64,000 nt of DNA from the NCBI GenBank assembly GCA_000509105.1, contig BAIF02000118.1, positions 78,111 to 142,110 on the forward strand. The letters run 5' to 3'. Below are positions 32,208 to 40,770 of the stretch, piece after piece. A program made the translations under genes and the position numbers. The notes below the pieces were generated by a model, which worked only from the letters and a program-made list of their open reading frames with translations, was not told the origin of the DNA and ran no database searches. This stretch comes from Clostridiales bacterium VE202-21 (GTDB taxonomy: Bacteria; Bacillota; Clostridia; Lachnospirales; Lachnospiraceae). Numbering within the stretch: the stretch's first letter is position 1; the number at the start of each line of letters is the position of its first letter.

Positions 32208-32245
32208 TAGCTATTTAGAAATTTTTCTAAATAGCTATTGCATTT
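32200..32245 (-). terminator. perfect 22-bp stem palindrome: terminator of the upstream gene
   Basis: Positions 32200-32221 and 32224-32245 are perfectly complementary across a two-base loop, and on the minus strand the stem is followed by TTTTTT. It fits a terminator for the gene ending at 32365, but the AT-rich stem also carries two copies of the CTATTTAGAAAT motif and overlaps the sdpR -35. Confidence 0.65.
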
Positions 32246-32364
32246 GATATCCTTACACTCTCATTACACCAGTACCTAAATTCTTCTGCTTCATTCTTAA
32301 GAGTTACTACTATAAATCAGGAAACATTCTCTTGTCCGTACACATATGGCTGCCGCCGCTCCTG

Positions 32365-32646
32365 TCAGCGCCACCGGTTCCCCTTATCTGAAATCCGGAT
32401 CTCTGTCAGTCCGGGATTTGTATCAGAATCCGATAACTGGGGGCTTACCATCGCCCGTGATGTCTTTTTGCTTGCCATCGCTTTCTCTGCTGTCTCAAAC
32501 AGTCTCTCCTCCGGCAGTTTTAAGGCCCCACAAGAACCAATCAGCTGCACTATATATGTTTTCCCCTGCTTACTTACAACTTTGACCTGGACGGCCTGTG
32601 AGTTATCCTCCAGTATAAAACAAGTATCTCCACGTTTGAACGTCAT
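32365..32646 (-). CDS. small protein of unknown function
   Basis: A 93-residue protein I cannot assign. The N-terminal part (TFKRGDTCFILEDNSQAVQVKVVSKQGKTYIVQL) looks like a small beta-barrel of SH3/KOW-like pattern. The C-terminal part is polar and probably flexible. ATG 32646 has GAGGAGG eight to nine bases upstream, so it is preferred over longer readings to 32802. Similar short proteins are widespread in Lachnospiraceae without a known role. It is monocistronic, with the 22-bp-stem terminator about 120 bases downstream. Confidence 0.6.
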   Translation of the reverse strand: MTFKRGDTCFILEDNSQAVQVKVVSKQGKTYIVQLIGSCGALKLPEERLFETAEKAMASKKTSRAMVSPQLSDSDTNPGLTEIRISDKGNRWR

Positions 32647-33016
32647 ATCGTTCACCTCCTCTGGACGGAACCTGCTCCCGGCGGGACTGACCGCAGGTTT
32701 GCCTGGTTCCATGTATATGTTTGTCATAGCGTTACTATTTACACCTTGTTGGCGCACACAATAACGTCCCAGCTGCATTTTGTACATTCTCTCTTGAAAC
32801 ATCCTGTAAAATAGCTTATCATGTCAGTTATATTCACTACATACTATAAAGTCTTTTCCGGTTGATGTCAATGTAGTTGGCAAAACAAGATAGCATAAGT
32901 CTTACTGCCGATACTGTGCAAACCCATAGGGTGTGAACAGTAACTTGCTGCCAGCAATTGGGTTCAATGCGATAATATAGTATCCTTATATCGAATTAAA
33001 AAAGAGGTGGAAAAGC
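32647..33016. other. 370-base intergenic stretch between divergent genes
   Basis: No ribosome-backed gene is seen apart from unsupported upstream readings of the small-protein frame. TTGGGT (32958-32963) and TATCCT (32981-32986), 17 bases apart, may be the response-regulator promoter. A small TTGCTG-CCAGCAA hairpin lies near 32945. Confidence 0.3.
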
Positions 33017-33703
33017 GTGTATCATATTTTAATTGTAGAAGATGATGATGAAATCAACAAACTTTTATCTGATTTTTTAGCCAAAAACGGATACATCGTT
33101 ACCAGCCGGTACGATGGTTTACATGTGCTGGACTGTCTGAAAGAGCATAAGGTGGATTTGATCTTGCTGGATCTCATGCTTCCCTACCGAAGCGGTGATC
33201 TGCTTCTCGCAGACATCCGAAAGCAGTACACGGTTCCCGTAATTGTGATATCTGCAAGGGAGACGACTCAGAATAAGATAGACCTGCTTCGTCTGGGCGC
33301 CGACGATTACATCACAAAACCTTTCGATATGGAAGAAATGCTGGCCCGGATCGAAAGCAGCCTGCGCCGGGTACAATATCAGGCCGCCCCCTGCAGCCGG
33401 CTGGAATACCAAAATCTTATTTTAGATGTTGATAAAAAAACGGCCCGCCTGAAAAAACAGGAGCTGTTGTTGACGGCGAAAGAATCTGCCATTCTGGAAT
33501 TACTGATGAGGTATCCGGACAAGGTCTTCTCAAAAGCAAATTTATTTCAGAGCGTATGGGGAGAAGAATACCTCAGTGAAGACAATACGCTGAATGTGCA
33601 CATCAGTAATCTGCGCGGCAAACTGAAGGCAGTCTGCCCGGATGAGGAATATATAGATACGGTCTGGGGAATCGGGTACCGACTGCATAAAGCCAGGGGC
33701 TAA
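33017..33703 (+). CDS. OmpR-family response regulator
   Basis: A 228-residue regulator. The receiver domain (about 1-118) has the acidic pair in VEDDDE, phosphoacceptor Asp in LILLDLMLP (near residue 51) and Lys in YITKPF. The C-terminal winged helix (about 130-226) ends VWGIGYRLHKARG. The start is GTG with GAGGTGG six bases upstream. It is followed by an ABC exporter and the matching kinase gene, the layout of lantibiotic- or peptide-antibiotic-sensing resistance systems (Nsr/Bce-like). It likely controls the transporter genes. Confidence 0.93.
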   Translation: MYHILIVEDDDEINKLLSDFLAKNGYIVTSRYDGLHVLDCLKEHKVDLILLDLMLPYRSGDLLLADIRKQYTVPVIVISARETTQNKIDLLRLGADDYITKPFDMEEMLARIESSLRRVQYQAAPCSRLEYQNLILDVDKKTARLKKQELLLTAKESAILELLMRYPDKVFSKANLFQSVWGEEYLSEDNTLNVHISNLRGKLKAVCPDEEYIDTVWGIGYRLHKARG

Positions 33704-33718
33704 AGTCCTTGGCTTTAT
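33687..33718 (+). terminator. stem-loop overlapping the response-regulator stop
   Basis: ATAAAGCCAGG pairs with CCTTGGCTTTAT across a short loop that holds the TAA stop, followed by GTTTCTTTCCCC. It may be a weak terminator separating regulator and transporter expression. Confidence 0.45.
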
Positions 33719-33737
33719 GTTTCTTTCCCCTTTATTG

Positions 33738-33777
33738 ATTCTTTATGCTTTTCTTTTCCATTTAAGGAATTCTTTAT
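33738..33777 (+). promoter_or_regulatory. direct repeats before the ABC transporter genes
   Basis: ATTCTTTAT occurs at 33738-33746 and 33769-33777, 31 bases apart (about three helical turns), upstream of the ATPase gene. Direct repeats of this sort are typical for OmpR-type regulators. Tentative. Confidence 0.3.
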
Positions 33778-33817
33778 ATTTCCGGTTTAGACTCATATCA
33801 TAAAGGAGGTCGACAGA

Positions 33818-34741
33818 ATGAATTCAACTATTTTAGAAACCCAGGATCTTACGAAGACATATCGGCATTCAAATGCACTGGACCATATTTACCTGAAACT
33901 CGAAAAGGGAAAGATCTATGGGTTTATCGGACAGAACGGAGCCGGAAAAACAACACTGCTCCGGCTGATCACCGGGCTGGCATTTCCCTCCGGCGGCACC
34001 TTGTCGCTGTGGGGCCATTCCACTACAGCACAGCTGCAGAAACAGAGGAAACGGATCGGATGTATGATCGAGACTCCTGCACTATTTCCCGGCATGACCG
34101 CCGCGCAGAATCTGGAACTCCAGCGCATTCAGAGAGGCATCCCTGATCAGTCTGTCATTGCCCGCTCCCTGCAAATGGCTGGATTGCCCGATACCGGTAA
34201 TAAAAGTGTCCGGAACTTTTCTCTGGGCATGCGGCAGCGCCTGGGCATTGCAGCGGCACTTTTGAATATGCCTGAATTTCTGATTCTGGATGAACCGATC
34301 AACGGCCTGGATCCCGCAGGGATCGTGGAAATCAGAAATCTTTTAAAGTCTCTGAATAGAGAGTATGGCATGACGATTCTGGTATCCAGCCATATTCTGG
34401 AAGAGTTATATCAGACCGCTGCCGAATTTATCCTGATTGATAAAGGCAGAATTATTGAGGAATTATCGGACCGGGAACTGGATGAGCGGTGCAGACGCCA
34501 TATCGCCATCCGAACCGGTGATTCGGAAAAGACGCTGCTGGTGCTGGAAGAACGACTGCATACGGATCGGGTCCAGCTTATGCCTGACGGTACGATCCGC
34601 TTGTATGATTATCTGGATGAAATAGAAAAAGTTGCGCAGATTTTATCGGAAGCTCATATTCTGGTAACCGGATTGAACCTGGCCGGTGATACACTGGAGG
34701 ATTATTTTCTGAGCAAGGTGGGAGGGGTTCCCCATGACTGA
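33818..34741 (+). CDS. ABC exporter ATPase, antibiotic/peptide type
   Basis: A 307-residue ATPase of the BcrA/LanF-like class. It has Walker A GQNGAGKTTLLR (about 38-49), signature FSLGMRQRLGIAAALL and Walker B EFLILDEPINGLDP. It pairs with two membrane proteins encoded next and probably expels or detaches a membrane-active peptide or bacitracin-like drug. ATG follows AAGGAGG. Its end overlaps the first permease start by eight bases. Confidence 0.93.
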   Translation: MNSTILETQDLTKTYRHSNALDHIYLKLEKGKIYGFIGQNGAGKTTLLRLITGLAFPSGGTLSLWGHSTTAQLQKQRKRIGCMIETPALFPGMTAAQNLELQRIQRGIPDQSVIARSLQMAGLPDTGNKSVRNFSLGMRQRLGIAAALLNMPEFLILDEPINGLDPAGIVEIRNLLKSLNREYGMTILVSSHILEELYQTAAEFILIDKGRIIEELSDRELDERCRRHIAIRTGDSEKTLLVLEERLHTDRVQLMPDGTIRLYDYLDEIEKVAQILSEAHILVTGLNLAGDTLEDYFLSKVGGVPHD

Positions 34742-35431
34742 TCTGTTGAAAGCCGAATTTTACAAGCTGAGCCGCAGCCGGAGTTTTTGGGGGATCACTC
34801 TTTTTTCGCTGTTGTTGGGAAGTGTTCTACTGCTTGACAGCATAGCAATTACGGACGGACTGGTGAACGCCTCGCTATTTAATACCCCATTGCTTTACTT
34901 TCTGTCTATTGTGTTTGGCTCTCTCTTTGTGGGGGCTGACTTTGCAGAGCAGACCCTGCACAGCTTTGTCAGCGCGGGTCATAAGCGCAGTTCTGTCCTA
35001 TTTGCCAAGACAGCTGCCTATCAGGCCGCCGGACTGCTGATCCTAGGGCTGCCCCTGGTAATCCACTTGGTGCTTGGAATCCTTACTGGGAATGGCAGCT
35101 GGATCGTATTGGCACAATTTTTTCTGACGCTGCCCTGCTATTTGCTGCTCTAATTGCCATGGGAATGCTGCCGCTTGTCTGTGGCTTTATCTTCAGGGAT
35201 ATCGGGCGGACACTGGGCGTTCCTATAGTGCTTTACTTGATCATGATCTTTTTATTAAATGGCGATTCAGTCCGAAAAACCGCGGTTTTTCTCCCAATGG
35301 GGCAGCTTCGCCTTTTGGCACTGAACGACCTGCCCGTTTCAAAACTTATATTGATCGGTATTGACTTGCTGTGGACTGCCCTGCTCTACGCAGCTGCGTA
35401 TAGCAGCTTCTGTCATTCCGATCTGGATTAG
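34734..35431 (+). pseudogene. ABC exporter permease 1 with a single-base frameshift
   Basis: A hydrophobic ABC-2-type permease. The first frame (LLKAEFYKLSRSRSFWGITLFSLLLGSVLLL...) stops after LAQFFLTLPCYLLL. The second continues AALIAMGMLPLVCGFIFRDIGRTLGVPIVLYLIMIF to a normal end. One extra base between about 35117 and 35150, for instance in the T6 run at 35117-35122, gives a continuous 232-residue protein with about six membrane spans. Flanking ATPase, second permease, kinase and regulator are intact. Confidence 0.8.
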
Positions 35432-35446
35432 GGTGGCGCATACTAT

Positions 35447-36184
35447 ATGAGTAATTTAATAAAAATGGAAAGGTATCAATTTCTGCATAACCGACTGTAC
35501 CTGGCCGGCTTACTTGGCGTTTTTTTACTGGGATTCTTCACCGCAGAAACCTATGTGCCCGAAGTAATGGGGCCTGCCGGAGGCGCAGCCGAATCCCTTA
35601 CAGATATTTTTAATGGAATGGTATACGATTCTGCATTCCTGCTAATTCTTATCTCCTGTATTCTGGCGCTGATTCTGGGGCAGGAGTTTTCCTGGCGCAC
35701 AGTCAGCCAGGAGGTGAGTGCAGGACACGCGAAAAGCCGCGTTTTCCTCAGTAAGGTCCTGTCTTATCTGGCCGCATTTAATTTTATGGCAATCGTATAT
35801 CCAGTATCCGGCTGTATTCGTGAATTTTCGCGGTTTGGAATTGCAGATACGCAGATATTCCTATACAATGTAGGAAAGGCAATTTTCTATTCAGTTTTCT
35901 TAAACAGCGGATTCTTTTTTATCGCCATATTTGTCTGCTGCTGTTTCAGAAGCACTGGGACTGCTGTTACCGTCACAGCAATCGTAACATTTGTACTCGC
36001 TTTATACCTGGGATATGGGTTGATGCTAAAACTGCCGGTCTTCTTCCTGCCGACCTTTCAGATCCGGGAAGCACTGAGTATGCAAAAGCTGTTTTTCCCC
36101 GGGTGCTTCATGGTTGCCGGAACCTGGGGAATCGTACTGGGACTCTGCTCCTGGCGTATATTTTGTAAATGTGATTTGAAATAG
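35447..36184 (+). CDS. ABC exporter permease 2
   Basis: A 245-residue membrane protein of the same ABC-2 type as its upstream neighbour. It begins SNLIKMERYQFLHNRLYLAGLLGVFLLG and has about six hydrophobic segments and the QEFSWRTVSQEVSAGHAKSRVFLSKVLSY loop, which matches the paralogous loop of permease 1 (EQTLHSFVSAGHKRSSVLFAKTAAY). It probably forms a heteromeric channel with permease 1. Confidence 0.85.
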   Translation: MSNLIKMERYQFLHNRLYLAGLLGVFLLGFFTAETYVPEVMGPAGGAAESLTDIFNGMVYDSAFLLILISCILALILGQEFSWRTVSQEVSAGHAKSRVFLSKVLSYLAAFNFMAIVYPVSGCIREFSRFGIADTQIFLYNVGKAIFYSVFLNSGFFFIAIFVCCCFRSTGTAVTVTAIVTFVLALYLGYGLMLKLPVFFLPTFQIREALSMQKLFFPGCFMVAGTWGIVLGLCSWRIFCKCDLK

Positions 36185-36206
36185 AGTGCTCAAATAAAAT
36201 GGGGAG

Positions 36207-37106
36207 GTGTCTGTTATCATAGGGATTATCATTTTGCTCTTAGTTTTGCTTATACTTTTATGGAGACGGCACCTTATGCTGAAGAAGCAGATCAGAAATC
36301 TAGCGGATCAGATTGACGCTCTTGTCCATGGTTCCACTGAAAAAATGCTGGATATTGCACTGATTGACCGGGATCTTGAACGGCTCGCCGCCGCCCTCAA
36401 CCAGTACTATACGAAACAGCGTTACACGGTAGCCTGTGCCCTCCAGCATGAGGAGCATCCGAAAGAGTCTATTGCGAATATCTCCCATGATCTGCGCACG
36501 CCGCTGACAGTCATTACCGGACATCTGCAGCTGCTTCAGGCATCTGCACTAACCGGGGAACAAAGTCGGCGGGTTACGGCCGCGCTGCACAAAGCGGAAC
36601 GGATGAAAGAACTAATCAGCACGTTTTATGATCTGACCCTTCTGGATTCTGAACAGGCCGTTCCAAAGAGGGAACAGCTAAACCTTTCTAATCTTCTGAT
36701 CGATTTTCTTACCGATCATGTCCCGCTGTTTGACAGCCAAAACATCTGTCCCGACATCCTGCTGCCCGGCAGCTCAGTATTCATCTACTCTGACCGGAAC
36801 ATGATTGAACGCATTTTGCAGAACCTGCTGACTAATGCTGTCTGCTATTCCCTGAGCACGGTCAGAATTCAGCTTATGCAGGAGGCAGACGGCAAGGCAG
36901 TAATCTGCTTTCAGAATACCATACAGAATGCCCCAGATTTCGATGCCCGACGGATGTTCGATAGATTTTATACCGGCGATAAGTCACGTCATAATGAAAG
37001 CACGGGGCTTGGCCTGGCTGTCGTGAAAACACTAACAGAGAAACTGGACGGCCAGGTTTCGGCTGCCGTCGAGGAAGACCGCTTCACTATAAAAGTGGTT
37101 TTGTAG
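36207..37106 (+). CDS. sensor histidine kinase
   Basis: A kinase of up to 299 residues with one N-terminal membrane helix and almost no extracellular loop, the intramembrane-sensing type paired with peptide exporters. The H box is NISHDLRTPLT, the N box NLLTNAVCYS, the F box FDRFYTG and the G2 box STGLGLAV. The start is unclear: GTG 36207 overlaps the GGGGAGG site, and the next in-frame start is TTG near 36235. The optimal spacing falls on ATC. The 3' end overlaps coaD on the other strand by 20 bases. Confidence 0.92.
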   Translation: MSVIIGIIILLLVLLILLWRRHLMLKKQIRNLADQIDALVHGSTEKMLDIALIDRDLERLAAALNQYYTKQRYTVACALQHEEHPKESIANISHDLRTPLTVITGHLQLLQASALTGEQSRRVTAALHKAERMKELISTFYDLTLLDSEQAVPKREQLNLSNLLIDFLTDHVPLFDSQNICPDILLPGSSVFIYSDRNMIERILQNLLTNAVCYSLSTVRIQLMQEADGKAVICFQNTIQNAPDFDARRMFDRFYTGDKSRHNESTGLGLAVVKTLTEKLDGQVSAAVEEDRFTIKVVL

Positions 37107-37608
37107 GCCGGTCCTTCTCCTGTCCAGCCTGCTCTCCATATCGTTTCATCACCCTGAACACAGGCTCCGGAACATATTTTGAAACATCCTGTCCGTATCC
37201 GTTCAGCTCTTTTACCATGGACGAAGAAAGCGCCACATTATCGGCTCTGAAATAGACATATTCAATCTCAGGGTTAATCAGCTTATTCACTTCTGCTATG
37301 TTCTCTTCATAAAAATAATCCATGTTATTCCTTAGCCCGCGGACCATATAGCCGATATTGTTATCCTGCGTAAACTGTCCGATGAGGCCATTATATATGA
37401 TAACTTTACAGTTATTCAGCCTGTGCTCCACTAACGTCTCTTCTACCGCCTGTCTCATATCATAAATATCGTATGTGCGTGTCTTCTTGTTATTGATTCC
37501 GATCACAACGTATACCTCATTAAATATCTTCGCGGATTTTTTCACGATATCTAAGTGGCCGTTTGTAAATGGATCGAATGTTCCCGGGTAAATTGCTGTA
37601 TTATACAC
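37087..37608 (-). CDS. coaD: phosphopantetheine adenylyltransferase
   Basis: A 173-residue enzyme making dephospho-CoA from phosphopantetheine and ATP. It shows YPGTFDPFTNGHLDIV (HxGH-type) and VRGLRNNMDYFYE. The length is slightly above the usual 160 because of a polar tail (GEQAGQEKDRPTKPLL) encoded in the part that overlaps the convergent kinase gene. CoaE is encoded elsewhere in the window. Confidence 0.96.
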   Translation of the reverse strand: MYNTAIYPGTFDPFTNGHLDIVKKSAKIFNEVYVVIGINNKKTRTYDIYDMRQAVEETLVEHRLNNCKVIIYNGLIGQFTQDNNIGYMVRGLRNNMDYFYEENIAEVNKLINPEIEYVYFRADNVALSSSMVKELNGYGQDVSKYVPEPVFRVMKRYGEQAGQEKDRPTKPLL

Positions 37609-37924
37609 TTATATCACTCTCTTCTAGATTTGTTAATTTATATTTTATCATGAAACCGGAATACCTTCTACCTTAGATGACTCTTTAGCAGATTTTAGAC
37701 AACTAATCGTAACGGTTCAGGCAAACCTGAACTGCTACAACTAATCTCCTTTTGCGGCTTAACTACTTACCGCTGATGATACTCTGATGTACTGCAAGAA
37801 TGCGCTCCCAGAATAATTCCCTGGAATACTGTCAGTGGATAGTTCTGCAGCATAAGATTAAAGTTATAATGCATGACACTGCAGCATATATTTAGTATAA
37901 CAAATCCAGGAGTGTGTGCTCTAT
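37609..37924. other. 316-base intergenic gap between divergent coaD and tspO
   Basis: Holds the short TIR-family repeat (37709-37738) and, near 37894, a TATAAC sequence that may be the tspO -10. Nothing else supported. Confidence 0.3.
37709..37738. repeat. short TIR-family palindrome, solo copy
   Basis: GTAACGGTTCAGGC and ACCTGAACTGCTAC form a hairpin matching the end stem of the 23047-23183 element. No further similarity to that element is seen around it. Confidence 0.6.
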
Positions 37925-38389
37925 ATGAAACCGCAAAATCGAAGTTCACTTATTATTGCCATTCTGATTCCACTGGCCGTCGGCTCATTATCTGCACTTA
38001 TCAGTGGAAATATGGCCCTATACTCAACGATAAACAAACCGGCGTTCAGTCCCCCTTCTATTGTTTTTCCTATTGTCTGGACAATTCTTTATGTTCTGAT
38101 GGGGATATCATCTTACATCATATATTCTTCGGACAGCGCGGATAAAACCAAGGCTTTGAAGATATACGCCCTTCAGCTTTTCTTTAATTTCTGCTGGAGT
38201 ATTCTCTTCTTTCGATATAATTTATACCTGCTTTCCTTTTTGTGGCTCGTTATCTTAATTGTTCTGATCTGTATTATGATTAAAGATTTCTATAAAATAA
38301 ATCCTGCCGCAGCTTATCTGCAAATCCCCTATCTGCTGTGGTGCATATTCGCGGCATTTTTAAATTTCTCAATTTATACAATGAATTAA
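37925..38389 (+). CDS. tspO: TspO/MBR family membrane protein
   Basis: A 154-residue tryptophan-rich sensory protein with five membrane helices. Family marks are NKPAFSPPSIVFPIVWTILYVLMG, QLFFNFCWSILFF and the C-terminal AAYLQIPYLLWCIFAAFLNF. TspO proteins bind porphyrins and related lipophilic ligands. ATG 37925 is 12 bases from AGGAG; a GTG three codons earlier is the alternative. Monocistronic, with a terminator right after. Confidence 0.93.
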   Translation: MKPQNRSSLIIAILIPLAVGSLSALISGNMALYSTINKPAFSPPSIVFPIVWTILYVLMGISSYIIYSSDSADKTKALKIYALQLFFNFCWSILFFRYNLYLLSFLWLVILIVLICIMIKDFYKINPAAAYLQIPYLLWCIFAAFLNFSIYTMN

Positions 38390-38394
38390 CCTTT

Positions 38395-38424
38395 TGAACC
38401 GGCTGACTCAAGCCGGTTCATTTC
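38395..38424 (+). terminator. tspO terminator
   Basis: TGAACCGGCT and AGCCGGTTCA form a perfect 10-base stem with a 6-base loop and a short T tail (TTTC), five bases after the tspO stop. Confidence 0.75.
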
Positions 38425-38463
38425 ACTAGGTAAACTGCCTATAAACATAGAGGACTACCGCTT

Positions 38464-39777
38464 TTACAGTATCGTCACACCAAGACCATCGAAAACATTC
38501 TGATAATGCTCCAGATTATTTCTCGGCGCCATAATTATAATTCCATTTCCGCCATTTGCGCCAAAGACATTGCTTCCGACTTCGACAGCACCGCATTTCA
38601 TCATATCTATTTTTGTCAGCCCGGTATTTAAGAACGAATAATCTTCCAGTCTCGTCACATAAGACGGGAGCGAATATGTACCGATTCTTCCTCTCGGAAA
38701 TACGAGAAGGGTTGTCATACTGCTGTCAAACAGCATGCCATCCGAACAAACATAATTTTGATTAGGCTCCGTAAGGTCAATCCATTCCAGATCTGACATC
38801 TCACCCAGAGCGCCGGGTTCGATGCTGACAATATTGGGTGGAATGAAGAGTTCATAGATCTCCGAACTGACTCCCTCGAAAGTTCCGCTTGCAAGACCTG
38901 TACAGTTTTCAGAGGGGAGAACTAGGCGTCCATCGTTTACCACTCCTGCTGAGGGATCGAAACCACAGATCATCCCCTCCTCATTCACGGTAAAACCGAT
39001 CGGCTGTTCAATACCCGGAGTCTCCGCACCGCTGTCCGGATCCTCTTTTTCTCCCGGTACAACCGGGTTATCCGGAATGACCACATCCGGAGGTTCTGCC
39101 GGATTATCATCAATCGGCGGATTATCCGGTACAATGGGCGTATCCGGCACTGCTGGCGTATCCGCCACGATTGGTTCATCTGGTATGATTGGCTTATCCG
39201 GCACGGCCGGTGTCTCCGGAACCGAGGGTTTCTCATTAACCGTCGGAATATTCGGGATCACCGGCGGGGTAAAATTTTCCGTCGGCATCTCTGGAATACG
39301 AACCTTTATATCACTTAGGTCAGGAAGTTCATTCCCCGAAGACCCTGTCATAACCGGAATTTCCATGCCTGATATAAGTATATCGGACAGAAAACCTGTT
39401 TCTTCCGAATGCGAAGTTTCTGCTCCTGCCTTTCTGTTTGCATCCACCATATTAGAAATATCTGCCTTCACAGATATTTTTACCATCAGTGTACTAAAAA
39501 TATCTAAAACGCCTGATTCATTCGGACTTTCTCCAAAAGAATGCAATTCTCTTCCCATATCTTTATCATAAATATGGTTATACACATTATCATTATCTGT
39601 TGATTTTAAAGCTGTAAGTACATCAATCTGTCCTACTGTCAATAGAATTGCGGTCAACACCCCAAGAATACTAACACCTCTTTTTCTCCTGGCACCGCGT
39701 CCCAAAATCCTAATGCAATACTCCATTTCCACTTTCCCCGTACCTTTCTTTCTGCACCACAAAATGTATTCACGCAA
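38464..39777 (-). CDS. proline-rich surface protein with leucine-rich (BspA-like) domain
   Basis: Up to 437 residues (420 if ATG 39726 is used). A basic N-terminus is followed by one membrane helix (GVSILGVLTAILLTVGQIDVLTAL), then a 160-residue low-complexity region of P-x-V/I-P repeats (VPETPAVPDKPIIPDEP and similar). The C-terminal domain has irregular leucine-rich repeats (GTFEGVSSEIYELFIPPNIVSIEPGAL, LPSYVTRLEDYSFLNTGLTKIDM). This is a typical membrane-tethered stalk with a BspA/LRR_5 head for adhesion. No LPXTG sorting signal is seen at the C-terminus. The binding partner is unknown. Confidence 0.8.
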   Translation of the reverse strand: MREYILWCRKKGTGKVEMEYCIRILGRGARRKRGVSILGVLTAILLTVGQIDVLTALKSTDNDNVYNHIYDKDMGRELHSFGESPNESGVLDIFSTLMVKISVKADISNMVDANRKAGAETSHSEETGFLSDILISGMEIPVMTGSSGNELPDLSDIKVRIPEMPTENFTPPVIPNIPTVNEKPSVPETPAVPDKPIIPDEPIVADTPAVPDTPIVPDNPPIDDNPAEPPDVVIPDNPVVPGEKEDPDSGAETPGIEQPIGFTVNEEGMICGFDPSAGVVNDGRLVLPSENCTGLASGTFEGVSSEIYELFIPPNIVSIEPGALGEMSDLEWIDLTEPNQNYVCSDGMLFDSSMTTLLVFPRGRIGTYSLPSYVTRLEDYSFLNTGLTKIDMMKCGAVEVGSNVFGANGGNGIIIMAPRNNLEHYQNVFDGLGVTIL

Positions 39778-39890
39778 GTATAAAGTTTACATAAGAAAAA
39801 GGAACGCCGCAATCTTTCGCAACATTCCTTTGCGTTTTTCCAGAATCTTACTTTTTTCTGTTAATACGCATTTATAAGAAATCATTTCTT

Positions 39891-40250
39891 CTACGGACAT
39901 TGAATATTTCTCTCTCGGAGCTCAACCATACGTTGAATAGCTTCTTCTACCGCGGCATTTAAACTTTTATCATGCTCAATTGCGTATATCGCAATAGCTC
40001 TATGCAGATCCGAGCTGATCCGTACATTAAAGGTTCCTTTGTATGGCTGTTCCGGCTGTGCGGCACGCTCCTCACAGTCCTTCAGATATTCATCCAGCAC
40101 CTTTTGGAAATCCGCTTCCAATTCCCGGATGGAGTCGCCTGCATAGGATAGATGCGATTTCAGGCCGACCACTTTTCCATATAGGCAGTTGTCTTCCTTT
40201 GAATATTCAACCGTGCCATTATAATTCTTGTATGATAATAAATTACTCAC
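39891..40250 (-). CDS. HicB-family antitoxin
   Basis: A 119-residue HicB-like protein. The N-terminal half has the partial RNase-H-like fold (YNGTVEYSKEDNCLYGKVVGLKSHLSYAGDSIRELEADFQKVLDEY). The C-terminal half (FNVRISSDLHRAIAIYAIEHDKSLNAAVEEAIQRMV) is a ribbon-helix-helix DNA-binding domain. The start is GTG with GAGGA nine bases upstream. No hicA toxin is seen on either side, so it may be an orphan regulator. A hairpin at about 39800-39840 with TTTTT on the minus strand is a likely terminator. Confidence 0.88.
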   Translation of the reverse strand: MSNLLSYKNYNGTVEYSKEDNCLYGKVVGLKSHLSYAGDSIRELEADFQKVLDEYLKDCEERAAQPEQPYKGTFNVRISSDLHRAIAIYAIEHDKSLNAAVEEAIQRMVELRERNIQCP

Positions 40251-40318
40251 TTCATTCTATCCTCTATCAATTTTGCTATAGCCCGATACTGCGTTGCGTC
40301 TTCTCTTTTATCTAACAC
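40247..40318 (-). CDS. possible 23-residue peptide coupled to hicB
   Basis: A short frame from GTG (after AAGGC) to a TGA that overlaps the hicB GTG: a GTGA junction typical of coupled genes. The peptide is highly charged (LDKREDATQYRAIAKLIEDR). It could be a leader peptide, a remnant of a lost upstream toxin, or chance. Confidence 0.25.
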   Translation of the reverse strand: MLDKREDATQYRAIAKLIEDRMK

Positions 40319-40398
40319 TTGCCTTCAAGGCTACCGCGTCCAGCCAACCCATATTATACTGCAATCGCTCTAAGTATGCAACTAATTTTAGTTGCTTA

Positions 40399-40608
40399 TT
40401 ATACTTCCCTTCCTATTATTTCATCAACGCTTACTTTAAAAATTTCGGCCATCCTTATCAATTCAAAAATGTCAGGTATCCGTTTTCCAACTTCGTAGTT
40501 TGACAGCGCTTGCCGCGTTATGTTGAGCTGATCAGCAAGATTTTTTTGCAGAAGCCCATTTTTCTTTCTTAACGCTCTTATGTTATCTCCTATTTTGTTA
40601 TCCAGCAT
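40399..40608 (-). CDS. Cro/C1-type helix-turn-helix regulator
   Basis: A 69-residue XRE-family protein, essentially one DNA-binding domain (IGDNIRALRKKNGLLQKNLADQLNITRQALSNYEVGKRIPDIFELIRMAEIFKVSVDEIIG). GAGGT lies seven bases before ATG. It resembles stand-alone regulators of toxin-antitoxin or mobile-element origin. It precedes hicB by about 150 bases in the same direction and may act with it. Targets unknown. Confidence 0.88.
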   Translation of the reverse strand: MLDNKIGDNIRALRKKNGLLQKNLADQLNITRQALSNYEVGKRIPDIFELIRMAEIFKVSVDEIIGREV

Positions 40609-40770
40609 TGTGCTTACCTCATCCTTCGTAAATTAATATGTCAAATAATATCACGGTATTAATTTATATAAAATAGGATGAATCTATTTGTTTCATTAAT
40701 GTAAAATATGTTAAATTAGCGTAAGTAGGATCAGAAGAGGAAACGTGTAATTCATAACTTCTTAACAGAA

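Noticed and set aside
33017..37106. Full lantibiotic biosynthesis cluster
   Set aside because: There is a two-component system and exporter, but no precursor peptide, LanB/C/M enzyme or protease nearby; it is better read as an immunity or resistance module.
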